Source of the DNA: Marinobacter azerbaijanicus
GTDB taxonomy: Bacteria > Pseudomonadota > Gammaproteobacteria > Pseudomonadales > Oleiphilaceae
DNA length: 64,000 nucleotides
Direction of reading: 5' to 3'
NCBI RefSeq assembly: GCF_030250645.1
Contig: NZ_JASSVS010000002.1
Coordinates: forward strand, 496,001 to 560,000
Each line of letters starts with the position of its first letter. The first letter of the stretch is position 1. The notes beneath the pieces are model-generated. The model worked only from the letters and a program-made list of their open reading frames with translations, was not told where the DNA came from and did no database searches. Of this stretch, positions 47,790-57,294 are shown piece by piece. Both the position numbers and the translations under genes were made by a program.

Positions 47790-48932
47790 TCAGGCGCCGA
47801 TCATCCGCCGATGGGTATGGACCGACATCAGCACCCCGAAGGCCGCCATCAGCGTCACCCCTGACGTTCCACCGTAGCTCACCAGAGGTAACGGAACGCC
47901 TACCACCGGGAGCAGTCCACTGACCATCCCCACGTTGACAAACACGTAGATGAAGAAAGTCATAGTCAGTGCGCCGGCCAGCAGACGACTGAAAGAGTCC
48001 TGGGCTGTTGCGGCAATGTACAGGCAGCGCAGGATGATCAGCAGATAAAGCACCAGCAGAACCAGCATGCCGACAAAACCGAACTCCTCCGCCAGTACCG
48101 CTACAATGAAGTCGGTATGACTCTCCGGTAGAAACTCGAGATGGGACTGGGTTCCCTGGAGCCAGCCTTTGCCATCCATGCCGCCGGAGCCAATAGCCGT
48201 CTTGGACTGAATAATATTCCAGCCGGCGCCAAGCGGATCGCTCTGAGGATCAAGCAGGGTCAACACACGCTGCTTCTGGTACTCGCGCAGGACAAAAAAC
48301 CACATCAGGGGCGCCGCAACCGACACCATGGCGAAGAAAGCTCCAATCAGCCGCCAGCTGATGCCGGCAAAAAACACCACAAAAATACCGGCTGAGCCAA
48401 CCAGCAACGAAGTTCCGAGGTCTGGCTGGAGGATAATCATCGCCATAGGCAGCAGTACGATCAGCAATGCCACTCCCACGTGGCGCGCACGGGGCGGCAG
48501 ATAATGACGCGACAGATACCAGGCGGTCATCATTGGTACCACGAGCTTCATCAATTCGGAGGGCTGAAAACGTGGCAACCCGGGTATATCCAGCCAGCGC
48601 TGGGCACCCTTGGCACCAACACCAACCAACAACACCGCCGCAAGTCCGGCGACCCCGGCTATATAAAGCCAGGGCGACCATCGCCTGAACACCGCCGGGT
48701 CAAGCTGGGCGAACACAAACATCACAATCAGTGCCACCCCCATACGGATGCCCTGGGCTTTCACTACGGCAATATTCGCGTCAGCCCCGCTGTACAGCAC
48801 CACCAGGCCACCCGAGATAAGGGCAAGCAGCAGAACCAGCAGTACCGGATCAATATGCAGGAAAGACCAGATACCCCTGGAGCCTGACAGGGGGTGCCGC
48901 ACTGGTTGATCAAAAAGACTTCCGGCTGACAT
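47790..48932 (-). CDS. rodA: Rod-shape peptidoglycan glycosyltransferase RodA
   Basis: SEDS-family polymerase of the elongasome. 380 residues, ten hydrophobic segments; WDIPGLPRFQPSELMKL-type motif reads LDIPGLPRFQPSELMKLVVP, the catalytic-Asp loop is EEFGFVG, and the C-terminal LPLVSYGGTSGVTLMAAFG is conserved. Its ATG overlaps the mrdA stop by one base. Partner of PBP2. Confidence 0.96.
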   Translation of the reverse strand: MSAGSLFDQPVRHPLSGSRGIWSFLHIDPVLLVLLLALISGGLVVLYSGADANIAVVKAQGIRMGVALIVMFVFAQLDPAVFRRWSPWLYIAGVAGLAAVLLVGVGAKGAQRWLDIPGLPRFQPSELMKLVVPMMTAWYLSRHYLPPRARHVGVALLIVLLPMAMIILQPDLGTSLLVGSAGIFVVFFAGISWRLIGAFFAMVSVAAPLMWFFVLREYQKQRVLTLLDPQSDPLGAGWNIIQSKTAIGSGGMDGKGWLQGTQSHLEFLPESHTDFIVAVLAEEFGFVGMLVLLVLYLLIILRCLYIAATAQDSFSRLLAGALTMTFFIYVFVNVGMVSGLLPVVGVPLPLVSYGGTSGVTLMAAFGVLMSVHTHRRMIGA

Positions 48933-50824
48933 CAGTGGGAAGCCTCCCCGGATTCACCGACTACCACAGCTTCACCCTCGCCCGGAAAACCCAGCAACCA
49001 GGCATCGAATATTGCGCGGGCAACCGGCGCCGCAGTCCCGCTGCCGCTACCACCGTTTTCTACAATCACGGCAACAGCAATCTGCGGATCATCCACCGGT
49101 GCGAAACCGACAAACAGGGCGTGATCCCGCAGACGCTCGCGGATTTCCTCCTCTTCGTACTCTTCGTCTTCCGCCAGGCTGAACACCTGTGCGGTACCGG
49201 TCTTTCCCGCCATTCGATAGGGGGCGCCGCGGGCCGCTCCCCGGGCCGTACCTTTGCTGCCATGCATGACTTCAGCCATGGTATCGACAACAAATTCCCA
49301 GTCGTCCGGGTTGTCAAGCTCGATGGACTGGTGGGTTCCTGTGGGCAGCACCTCGTCAATCGACTCCGCACCCTTGATATCCTTGAGCAGCCTGGGCTCG
49401 GCCCAGTTTCCGCGGTTGGCGATAACCGAAGTGGCAGTAGCCAGTTGCAGTGGCGTTGCCAACATGAATCCCTGGCCAATGCCGAGGTTTACCGAGTCTC
49501 CCGGATACCAGGGCTCATTGTGAACAGCACGCTTCCAGTCCCGGGACGGCAGCAGGCCACTCAGGGCCCCGGCTACATCCAGAGTAGCATCTTCGCCGAA
49601 ACCGAAGGCGGAAAGGTACTTGTGCATGGTATCAACGCCCATGGTGACAGCTGCATCGTAGAAATAGATATCGCAGGACTCCGCCACGGCTTCTTTCAGG
49701 TCCACCCAGCCGTGACCACCCCGCTTCCAGTCACGCCAGCGACGCCCGCCCGAATTCAACTGATAGTAGCCAGGATCCCAGATGGTCTTGTCCCGGGTCA
49801 CAGCATCGCTGTCGAGCGCAGCGATGGCGAGCATGGGCTTGAGCGTGGAACCCGGGGGGTATTGACCTCGCAGGGCCCGATTGAAAAGCGGCTTGTCGAC
49901 GCTTGTACTGAGTTCGCGATAGGCTTCGACACCAATGCCGGTCACAAACTGGTTGGCATCAAAACCGGGAACACTGGCCAGCGCCAATAGCCCACCGGTG
50001 GAGGGTTCAATCGCAATGATAGCGCCACGCCGGCCATCCAGAAGCTCATGTGCCAGCCTTTGCAACCGCAGATCCATGTGCAGCCGGATGTCCTCGCCAG
50101 GTACTGGATTTTCCCGCTCAAGCACACGTAAGGTCCTACCCCGTGCGTTGGTCTCCACATGCTGGTAACCCACACGTCCATGCAGCAACTCTTCGTAGAA
50201 TCGCTCCACCCCGGACTTGCCGATGTAGTTGGTGCCCGCGTAATTAACCGGATCAATTCGCTGCAGTTCCTGCCTGTTGATGCGCCCCACATAACCGAGG
50301 GCATGGGCAGTCAGTTCGCTGTGGGGATAGTAGCGCACGAGCTCGGCAGATACCTCGACACCAGGCAGTTCGTGGCGATGAACCGCCAGGCGCGCAATTT
50401 CCTGCTCGTTCAGATCATAGCGCAGAGGCAATTCCTGGAAGGGGCGGCGTGGCTCAAGAAGTCGGCGGTGAAATCGCTCCATGTCCTCCTCGGAAATGCT
50501 CAGCATGCCCTGGAGTTTAGCAAGGGTCTGTTCCATGTCGCCAACGCGCTCGGGCACCAGGGTCACGCTGAAAACCGGACGATTCTCAGCCAGCAACACA
50601 TCATTGCGGTCATAGACCAGCCCCCGGGGAGGCGCCACAGACTGCACCTGAACGCGGTTCTTATCGGAAAGCGTGGTATAGACATCGTGTTCAACCACCT
50701 GCAGTTGGTACATTCTGGCAACCAGCAGGCCCAGCAACACGAATACCAGCAACAGCATAACCATGGCGCGCCTCTGGAACAGGCGCCGCTCGGCTACAGT
50801 GTCTTTGAATTCTCCCCAGGGCAT
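48932..50824 (-). CDS. mrdA: Penicillin-binding protein 2
   Basis: Elongasome transpeptidase, 630 residues: TM anchor AMVMLLLVFVLLGLLVARMY (about 21-40), non-catalytic pedestal (about 60-250), transpeptidase with SxxK GSTLKPMLAIA (about 329), SxD ESCDIYFYDA (about 386) and KTG GKTGTAQV (about 543). Ten bases after rlmH. The small acidic insert EDEEYEEEEIRERL follows the KTG strand. Confidence 0.96.
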   Translation of the reverse strand: MPWGEFKDTVAERRLFQRRAMVMLLLVFVLLGLLVARMYQLQVVEHDVYTTLSDKNRVQVQSVAPPRGLVYDRNDVLLAENRPVFSVTLVPERVGDMEQTLAKLQGMLSISEEDMERFHRRLLEPRRPFQELPLRYDLNEQEIARLAVHRHELPGVEVSAELVRYYPHSELTAHALGYVGRINRQELQRIDPVNYAGTNYIGKSGVERFYEELLHGRVGYQHVETNARGRTLRVLERENPVPGEDIRLHMDLRLQRLAHELLDGRRGAIIAIEPSTGGLLALASVPGFDANQFVTGIGVEAYRELSTSVDKPLFNRALRGQYPPGSTLKPMLAIAALDSDAVTRDKTIWDPGYYQLNSGGRRWRDWKRGGHGWVDLKEAVAESCDIYFYDAAVTMGVDTMHKYLSAFGFGEDATLDVAGALSGLLPSRDWKRAVHNEPWYPGDSVNLGIGQGFMLATPLQLATATSVIANRGNWAEPRLLKDIKGAESIDEVLPTGTHQSIELDNPDDWEFVVDTMAEVMHGSKGTARGAARGAPYRMAGKTGTAQVFSLAEDEEYEEEEIRERLRDHALFVGFAPVDDPQIAVAVIVENGGSGSGTAAPVARAIFDAWLLGFPGEGEAVVVGESGEASH

Positions 50825-50833
50825 ATCGGTTTC

Positions 50834-51304
50834 CTAGGCCCGGTGATAAGGGTGATTACGGGTAACAGACCAGGCCCTGTACAACTGCTCGGCGAGAAGG
50901 ATGCGTACCAGGGGGTGCGGCAAGGTCAGCGCTGACAACGACCACAACTGGTCGGCCCGGGATCGACAGAACTCGGCAAGCCCGTCAGGACCTCCAACGA
51001 GAAAACTGACGTCACGGCCGTCCTGTTGCCAGTTCTCAAGCTGGCCGGCCAGCTTTTCGGTGGACCAGTTGCGGCCACCGACCTCAAGGGCTATGACACG
51101 GTCACGAGGGCCCAAGGCTGACAGGATAGCTTCTCCCTCGCGCTGCATCAGCCTGGGGATATCAGGATTCTTGCCACGATGAGCCATCGGAATTTCCACC
51201 AGCTCAATGGCCAGCTCCGGCGGCATCCGGCGAGCATACTCGTTGTAACCCTGGCTGACCCATTCGGGCATTTTCTGGCCTACACAGACCAGACGTAACC
51301 GCAT
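50834..51304 (-). CDS. rlmH: 23S rRNA (pseudouridine-1915-N3)-methyltransferase
   Basis: SPOUT enzyme acting on assembled 70S ribosomes. 156 residues from [23 protein letters not shown]-binding [20 protein letters not shown] and C-terminal [20 protein letters not shown]. Two bases after rsfS. Confidence 0.96.
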   Translation of the reverse strand: MRLRLVCVGQKMPEWVSQGYNEYARRMPPELAIELVEIPMAHRGKNPDIPRLMQREGEAILSALGPRDRVIALEVGGRNWSTEKLAGQLENWQQDGRDVSFLVGGPDGLAEFCRSRADQLWSLSALTLPHPLVRILLAEQLYRAWSVTRNHPYHRA

Positions 51305-51306
51305 GA

Positions 51307-51657
51307 CTATTCGCTACCTGCAACACCCAGATCCGGAGCATCGCGCCAAAGGCGCTCAAGATCGTAAAATTCGCGGGTTGCCGGCATCATGACATGGACC
51401 ACCACGTCACCAAGATCAACCAGAATCCAGTCGCTGGCATTGGCACCTTCCACGTTGCTCGCCCGGACTCCCTGCTCCCTTGCTTCTGAAAGTACTGAAT
51501 CCGCAAGGGATTTCACATGCCGGTTGGAGGTTCCGGAGGCCAGAACCATGTAATCCGTTACACTGGTTCTTCCCCTGACATCGATAATACTCACGTCTTG
51601 CGCCTTGACGTCTTCAAGCGCACCCACGACCAGTTCTTTAAGTTGCTCTGCCTGCAT
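51307..51657 (-). CDS. rsfS: Ribosomal silencing factor RsfS
   Basis: Binds L14 and blocks subunit joining under starvation. 116 residues from [20 protein letters not shown] with [20 protein letters not shown] and the C-terminal [11 protein letters not shown] motif. ATG at 51657 has AGGG upstream; a GTG two codons earlier is in frame. Confidence 0.95.
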   Translation of the reverse strand: MQAEQLKELVVGALEDVKAQDVSIIDVRGRTSVTDYMVLASGTSNRHVKSLADSVLSEAREQGVRASNVEGANASDWILVDLGDVVVHVMMPATREFYDLERLWRDAPDLGVAGSE

Positions 51658-51744
51658 AATCACCCTGTTGGCGGGTGACGGCGAAGGCAGCCACCCGAAA
51701 AGTCATATTCAGACAGGATTGTAGCACTAAAAGTTCCCATCAGG

Positions 51745-52377
51745 TCACGCCCCGTAGAGTCCCTGGCGACGAATTTCCTGCCACACTGCGTCTGGCAGCA
51801 GATATCGGGGCGAGCGACCGGAAAGGATCCGGTCACGGATACCTGTCGCCGATATATCCAGCAAGGGCGGATCCAGCTCAAGAATATGACCGCAAGGGGC
51901 AGCATACAGGGCCCCGGCATCGCCTACGGCTCTCTGTTCGAGCAGACGTGCCGGCACACTACCCGGCTCCAGCCCCGGCCCCGGCCGTCGCACCACAACA
52001 ATGTGTGCCAGCTCAGGAATGCGCTGCCATTCCTGCCAACGATCAAAACCGGCGAAGGAATCAGTGCCCAGAACCATCGTCAGCGGCTTGTCCGGGCCCA
52101 GTTCCCCACGGATCTGGCGCAGCGTCTCCGCCGTATAGGAGGCACCACCACGCCCCAACTCCCGCTCATCCAGGGTCAGACCGGGCTCATCGGCAATGGC
52201 CAGCTCAAGTAACGCCACCCGTTGCTCGCTGGTTGCACCGGGAACATCCCGATGTGGAGGCACGTGGCAGGGCATCAGCGATACCTCCGCCACGCCCAGC
52301 CGCTCTCTGAGCTCTACGGCCAGACGCAGGTGACCATGATGAATGGGATCGAAGGTACCGCCATAGATTACATGCAT
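51745..52377 (-). CDS. nadD: Nicotinate-nucleotide adenylyltransferase
   Basis: Adenylates nicotinate mononucleotide in NAD synthesis. 210 residues: nucleotidyltransferase motif YGGTFDPIHHGHLRLAVELR at the start, VLGTDSFAGFDRWQEW in the middle and the ISATGIRDRI signature near the end. Six bases after proA. Confidence 0.95.
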   Translation of the reverse strand: MHVIYGGTFDPIHHGHLRLAVELRERLGVAEVSLMPCHVPPHRDVPGATSEQRVALLELAIADEPGLTLDERELGRGGASYTAETLRQIRGELGPDKPLTMVLGTDSFAGFDRWQEWQRIPELAHIVVVRRPGPGLEPGSVPARLLEQRAVGDAGALYAAPCGHILELDPPLLDISATGIRDRILSGRSPRYLLPDAVWQEIRRQGLYGA

Positions 52378-52383
52378 GCAGAC

Positions 52384-53640
52384 TCAGGTCCTGATGTGGC
52401 CGTCGCCAAACACCACGTATTTCTGCGATGTAAGGCCTTCAAGGCCGACCGGGCCCCGGGCATGGATCTTGTCCGTGGATATCCCGATTTCCGCACCGAG
52501 ACCGTACTCGAAGCCGTCAGCAAACCGGGTCGAGGCGTTCACCATCACCGAGCTTGAATCTACCTCGGTCAGAAACCGGCGTGCCCGGGTGTAATTTTCC
52601 GTGATGATGCTGTCGGTATGCTGCGAGCTGTAGCAATTGATATGGCTGATAGCTCCGTCCAGCCCATCGACAACCTTGACTGCGAGAATGGGCGCCAGAT
52701 ATTCGGTTGCCCAGTCCTCCTTCGTTGCAGCAGTCACATCTGTCAGGATTTCAAGGGTTCGGTCACAACCCCGTAACTCCACTCCCTTCTCACGGAATGC
52801 GCCGGCCAGCAACGGCAGGATATCACTGGCGATTTCCTCGTCCACGAGCAGGGTTTCCATGGTATTACAGGTGCCATAGCGCTGGGTTTTGGAATTGACA
52901 GCCACCGCCAGAGCCTTCTCGGGATCAGCATGGCTGTCAACATACACGTGACAGATACCGTCCAGGTGTTTGATCACCGGCACCCGGGCATCCCGACTGA
53001 TTCGTTCGATCAGTCCCTTGCCCCCACGGGGAACAATGACGTCGACAAACCGTGGCATGGTAATCAGCTCACCCACGGCTTTCCGGTCGGTGGTTCTGAT
53101 GACCTGGACGGCATTCTCAGGCAGCCCGGCCTCTGACAATCCCCTCGCCAGACATGCCGCAATGGCCTGGTTGGAATGGATAGCTTCGGAACCGCCTCGC
53201 AAAATGGTGGCGTTTCCGGACTTGAGACACAGACTGGCTGCCTCCACAGTCACATTCGGCCTTGATTCGTAGATGATGCCGATCACCCCGAGAGGCACGC
53301 GCATTCGCCCTACCTGTATACCGGAGGGACGGAAGGTCATATCGGTTATTTCGCCAATCGGGTCTGGCAATGATGCCACCTGACGCAGCCCCTCGATCAT
53401 GGCGTCAACGCGTGCCGGGGTCAGTTCCAGCCGATCCAGCATGGCCTCGTCAAGGCCGCTGCTGCGCCCACTTTCCAGATCTTTGGCGTTTGCCGCGGCA
53501 AGCTCGTCCCTGGCGGCATCCAGCGCTTCCGCCGTTGCCAGAAGTGCCTTGTTGCGGACTGCTGTTGTGGACCGGGCTACTGCGGTAGCGGCGTCCCGCG
53601 CCTGCTGCCCCACATCAGCCATGTATGCTGCAATATCCAT
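52384..53640 (-). CDS. proA: Glutamate-5-semialdehyde dehydrogenase
   Basis: Second step of proline synthesis: gamma-glutamyl phosphate to glutamate semialdehyde with NADPH. 418 residues from [20 protein letters not shown]; catalytic Cys in [15 protein letters not shown] (about 258), cofactor segment [20 protein letters not shown] and C-terminal [15 protein letters not shown]. First gene of the block running to lipB. AAAGG lies before the ATG. proB is not here. Confidence 0.96.
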   Translation of the reverse strand: MDIAAYMADVGQQARDAATAVARSTTAVRNKALLATAEALDAARDELAAANAKDLESGRSSGLDEAMLDRLELTPARVDAMIEGLRQVASLPDPIGEITDMTFRPSGIQVGRMRVPLGVIGIIYESRPNVTVEAASLCLKSGNATILRGGSEAIHSNQAIAACLARGLSEAGLPENAVQVIRTTDRKAVGELITMPRFVDVIVPRGGKGLIERISRDARVPVIKHLDGICHVYVDSHADPEKALAVAVNSKTQRYGTCNTMETLLVDEEIASDILPLLAGAFREKGVELRGCDRTLEILTDVTAATKEDWATEYLAPILAVKVVDGLDGAISHINCYSSQHTDSIITENYTRARRFLTEVDSSSVMVNASTRFADGFEYGLGAEIGISTDKIHARGPVGLEGLTSQKYVVFGDGHIRT

Positions 53641-53820
53641 CCGATTACCTTTAGATTTTAAAACCGATTGTGCGAATCAGGGCCTAACTTTACCTTTCCC
53701 GTTTCAAGTACGCATCCCAAGCGATTATTATACCGCCCTGACACTTGTTATTACGCGGGTCATTGAACGGTACCTGCTGTATGCTTTGAACACACGGACG
53801 CCCGGGAGAGGACAGATACG

Positions 53821-54840
53821 ATGGCCCAGATGGCCGAAAAATTCCTGCTTAGCCGCCTGTCGCGAACAGGATTCCTGATCCTGATCGCCATTACTGTATT
53901 TGCGGTGATCCAGGCAGAACCACTCATCGCCATCACGGCTATTACCGGCGCTGGCCTGGTCTTCACCAGCAGTGCCTTCCACCCGGGACGCTTCCGGCAA
54001 CCCTGGCCGGCCATCCACCGTCTGCTGTTTGGCGCTCTGCTGTTACTGCTTGCCACCAGCCTTTGGACCGGCCCCTGGAGCCTGACTCACTGGCTCTACG
54101 TGGCACCGCTGATCGGCTTTGCCCTCCTCCCGCTCTTATGGGCGGCGGGCATCACTGTTGTAATTGCCGCAATGGCAATAGTCGCGACCCAGGTCAGTGG
54201 CGGTATGCCGGAACGCCACCAGATGATAAGCGCACTGCTGCTGACAATGATGCTGTCCGGCCTACTGGTATTTCTCCGGGAGTACAAGTCCCGGCAACTG
54301 GCTCCACTGCGCCGCACCGACGAGTTGACCCAGGCGGCCAGCCGGGAATACCTCTCGGCCGATCTGCACAAGGAAATCCAGCGCAGCGAACGTGAAGGCA
54401 CCGACATGTCGGTGATCATGATCGGCCTGGACACCCACCTGAGCGACAGCGACCCTGACGCGGACATTCGCTCCATATTGCCACGAATTGGCCGTTATCT
54501 GCACTCACAGTTACGGGATTTTGACACCTATTACCGTGTCGCCGACCTGCAGTTTCTGATTATCCTGCCCGGCATTGCAACCACAGAGGCAGCTGCTCTG
54601 GCGGAGACTATCCGAAAGGGTCTGCGCACGCTGCTGGCCTCCCACCAGCTCAACCTGACGGTCAGCGCCGGAATTGCCGGGCTGAACATAGGCGATGATG
54701 CCGACAGCCTGCAGCAATCCGCCGCCAATGCCCTGCGACGGGCGCAGCAACAGGGGGGCAATCGAGCGCAGTCCTACAGTACGTGGTCCCATACGACGCC
54801 ATCGGCACGGACCGAAGGCACCGGAGGGCCCATGGCATGA
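53821..54840 (+). CDS. Membrane protein with degenerate GGDEF domain (first of tandem pair)
   Basis: 339 residues. The N-terminal half (about 15-155) has six hydrophobic segments. The C-terminal half follows the GGDEF fold: DELTQAASREYLSADLHKEI (about 167) aligns with DxLTxLxNRxxF, MIGLDTHLSD replaces the metal-binding DIDxFK, and the catalytic signature is ADLQF (about 241-245). It therefore cannot be an active cyclase. The inhibitory-site motif RDFD (about 232-235) stands exactly five residues before it, the normal I-site spacing, so c-di-GMP binding is possible. AGAGGA precedes the ATG. Its stop overlaps the start of the next gene (ATGA). Confidence 0.8.
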   Translation: MAQMAEKFLLSRLSRTGFLILIAITVFAVIQAEPLIAITAITGAGLVFTSSAFHPGRFRQPWPAIHRLLFGALLLLLATSLWTGPWSLTHWLYVAPLIGFALLPLLWAAGITVVIAAMAIVATQVSGGMPERHQMISALLLTMMLSGLLVFLREYKSRQLAPLRRTDELTQAASREYLSADLHKEIQRSEREGTDMSVIMIGLDTHLSDSDPDADIRSILPRIGRYLHSQLRDFDTYYRVADLQFLIILPGIATTEAAALAETIRKGLRTLLASHQLNLTVSAGIAGLNIGDDADSLQQSAANALRRAQQQGGNRAQSYSTWSHTTPSARTEGTGGPMA

Positions 54841-55835
54841 CCGAAACCCGCCTCAGAAGTTATACACATCTGGCCGGCTACCTTTTTGCCAGCCTGTTCA
54901 TCGCCAGCCTGGCAGCACAGAATCTTCGTTACGGCTTCTACGAGCTCTTCTTTCTCGCTACAGGCATGGCGCTACTGACCGTTGCCGGTGCCGGATACAC
55001 GTTCATCTGTCGCCGCCACCAACTGACTGCCCCCGGGCATCTGATTATCCTGACCGCACTCAATAGCGGCCTGGTGGCAGCGATGGCCGCACTGGATCCG
55101 CCCGGCATCAGCCATTGGGTAATGCCGCTGGTGATACTGAACCTGCTGATTCTGCCCCTGCGCCAGGGCTTGATTCTCTCCCTGCTGTTGCTGACGGCCC
55201 TTTCTCTGTACCTGGTACTGGCCCACACAGTTACCCACGCGGTCACCATCAGCTCTGGCGTGTTTGCACTGATAGCGGTGGCGGCACTGTATATCTGGCA
55301 CTATGACCACATGGCCCAGTCCGCGGAAAACCTCGCCATTACCGACCCGGTGACCGGCGCCCACAACGCCCGTTTCCTGGATGAGACGCTCCAGAAGGAA
55401 ATCAGCCGGTCGATCGAGATGTCCCATTCCCTGTCGGTTATTTCGCTTGCGATCGACTACGCCGATGAAGCCGAGGACCTCCACGGCAAAGCCGGCATGC
55501 AGCGCCTGCTAAGGGATCTCACACAACACCTTTTTGGAGTGATCCGTGCCGGTGACACACTCTACACACTTGAGGACGGGGAATTTTTCCTGATTCTGCC
55601 CTTCACTCCCGAAGAAGGCGTCAGGGTAATCGCCGAGCGTATACGCAGGACCATTGCAGAGCAGACCTGGCCCCCGGCAGGCAAGGTCACTGTCAGCCTC
55701 GGCTGCACAACCCGAGCCAGCTCAGATAGCCGCCCTGCGGATCTTCGAAAACGGGTACGACAGGCACTGGAGGAAGCGAAAAAGCGCGGAGCGGACTCAG
55801 TCTGGTACAGTCAGGGAGACGTTCGCCAGCCATGA
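54837..55835 (+). CDS. Membrane protein with degenerate GGDEF domain (second of tandem pair)
   Basis: 332 residues from MTETRLRSYTHLAGYLFASL, same plan as the preceding protein: about six hydrophobic segments to residue 160, then DPVTGAHNARFLDETLQKEI and a C-terminal GGDEF fold with EDGEF (about 246-250) in place of GGDEF. IDYADE replaces DIDxFK. RAGD (about 237-240) keeps I-site spacing. The two proteins have little direct identity but align in architecture, so an old duplication is likely. ATG overlaps the previous stop; its own stop overlaps the DedA-PAP2 ATG. Confidence 0.8.
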   Translation: MTETRLRSYTHLAGYLFASLFIASLAAQNLRYGFYELFFLATGMALLTVAGAGYTFICRRHQLTAPGHLIILTALNSGLVAAMAALDPPGISHWVMPLVILNLLILPLRQGLILSLLLLTALSLYLVLAHTVTHAVTISSGVFALIAVAALYIWHYDHMAQSAENLAITDPVTGAHNARFLDETLQKEISRSIEMSHSLSVISLAIDYADEAEDLHGKAGMQRLLRDLTQHLFGVIRAGDTLYTLEDGEFFLILPFTPEEGVRVIAERIRRTIAEQTWPPAGKVTVSLGCTTRASSDSRPADLRKRVRQALEEAKKRGADSVWYSQGDVRQP

Positions 55836-57286
55836 ATCCGGAATGGCTGCAGACACTGACCACCTGGCTTGGGACCAATCCTGGCTGGCTCTCAGTCGCC
55901 GTTTTTCTTACCGCGTTTCTGGAATCCCTTGCTCTGGCTGGCATCCTGATTCCCGGTGTGGCCATCATCTTTGCAGTGGCCGCACTCGCGGGCCAGGTGT
56001 CGGTACCAATTCTTGAGGTGCTATTCTGGGCGGGTACGGGGGCGGTTGCCGGAGACAGTATCAGCTTTGCCCTTGGCAGACTGTTCCAGGGCCGGCTTGA
56101 CAGGCTCTGGCCACTCAACCACTTCCCGGGTTTTATCGCCAAGGGCGAGGTTTTCTTTCATCTTCATGGTGGTAAAAGCGTGGTTATCGGGCGCTTCGTC
56201 GGTCCGATACGCCCGATCATTCCTCTGATCGCCGGCGCATTCATGATGCCCTGGCGGCGCTTTCTGGCCTTCAACCTGTCGTCTGCAGTGGCCTGGGCCC
56301 CCGCTTACGTTCTGCCGGGTTACCTGGTTGGCAGCGCCCTCGCCAGTGATTTTGAACCCCCTGCCCATTTCTATCCGGTCATCGGTATCAGCGCAGCGAT
56401 TCTGCTGCTGATCTATCTGTTGTTCATCCGCTTCCAACTGGGGCTTGGCCACAGCAGCAATCTTTACCAATGGCTTGCCGGATTGATGGCACGCTATGAC
56501 AGCACCCATCGATTCTGGCGACTGTATACAAGCCAGCGCCCAGCGCAGGCGGGGGAGTTTCCCCTTCCCTCGCTATCACTGGCTTTCGGCGCGGGCGCAC
56601 TGTTCATGATTGTGGGGCAGCTGGCAACGGCGACGCAGGTATTCGAGCCATTCAACAGACTGACCCTTGAGTGGTTCTCACAACTGAGAAACCCGCTGCT
56701 GGACCCGGTTATGATCGCGCTGACGCTGGTGGGTGACCCACCCGTGCTGCTGGCAGCCGCGGCACTGTCAGCACTGGCCCTGGGCATGCGTGGATTCTAT
56801 GCTGCCGCATTGCACATTGCCGGTGCCGCACTGATGGCGACATTGTTGGTGTGGGCATTCAAAGACCTGTCAGCAATCCCGCGACCGGAAGCTGTCCTTG
56901 GTCCACCGGCCTCCGGCGCATTTCCGAGCGGGCATACCACCGGCATTACCGTTTTCTCGTCACTCGCCGCCAGCTTCATTGCACGGGAACGCCGGCCTCG
57001 GCTGCGATGGCGATACTATCTGCTATTCAGCCTTCCCATCGTTATGGTAGCGCTGAGTCGTCTCTACCTGGGGGTACACTGGTTTACGGATGTCATTGCC
57101 GGAATTCTTCTGGGGCTGTCCATCTCCGGCCTCACGAGGGCCAGTTACAGCCGCTACGACAATATCCCGCTGACGTCAGACAGTTCATTGCTGGCAGCCG
57201 CCACTGCGTGGGTACTCTACGTTATCTGGTATGGCACAGAGAACTGGGCGGAAGCGGTTCTGCTGTATGGGCCGGCAACAGGTTGA
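55832..57286 (+). CDS. DedA (VTT) - PAP2 phosphatase fusion protein
   Basis: 484-residue integral membrane protein with two domains. Residues about 10-195 form a DedA domain: FLTAFLESLALAGILIPG (acidic Glu), GAVAGDSISFALGR (Asp) and IGRFVGPIRPIIPLIAGA (two Arg), matching the acidic and basic residues needed in E. coli YqjA. Residues about 265-455 form a PAP2 lipid phosphatase: KDLSAIPRP (K344 region), PSGHTTG (about 367) and SRLYLGVHWFTDV (about 409), the complete three-part active site. DedA-like proteins flip undecaprenyl phosphate or phospholipids, and PAP2 enzymes dephosphorylate undecaprenyl pyrophosphate or phosphatidate, so lipid-carrier recycling is inferred. Confidence 0.9.
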   Translation: MNPEWLQTLTTWLGTNPGWLSVAVFLTAFLESLALAGILIPGVAIIFAVAALAGQVSVPILEVLFWAGTGAVAGDSISFALGRLFQGRLDRLWPLNHFPGFIAKGEVFFHLHGGKSVVIGRFVGPIRPIIPLIAGAFMMPWRRFLAFNLSSAVAWAPAYVLPGYLVGSALASDFEPPAHFYPVIGISAAILLLIYLLFIRFQLGLGHSSNLYQWLAGLMARYDSTHRFWRLYTSQRPAQAGEFPLPSLSLAFGAGALFMIVGQLATATQVFEPFNRLTLEWFSQLRNPLLDPVMIALTLVGDPPVLLAAAALSALALGMRGFYAAALHIAGAALMATLLVWAFKDLSAIPRPEAVLGPPASGAFPSGHTTGITVFSSLAASFIARERRPRLRWRYYLLFSLPIVMVALSRLYLGVHWFTDVIAGILLGLSISGLTRASYSRYDNIPLTSDSSLLAAATAWVLYVIWYGTENWAEAVLLYGPATG

Positions 57287-57294
57287 GCGCTTAT

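Noticed and set aside
48935..49990. A 351-codon plus-strand frame inside mrdA
   Set aside because: Antisense shadow of PBP2, which has all its catalytic motifs.
53727..53732. TATAAT on the minus strand upstream of proA
   Set aside because: A perfect -10 hexamer, but no acceptable -35 at 16-18 bases and no extended -10; not strong enough to call a promoter.
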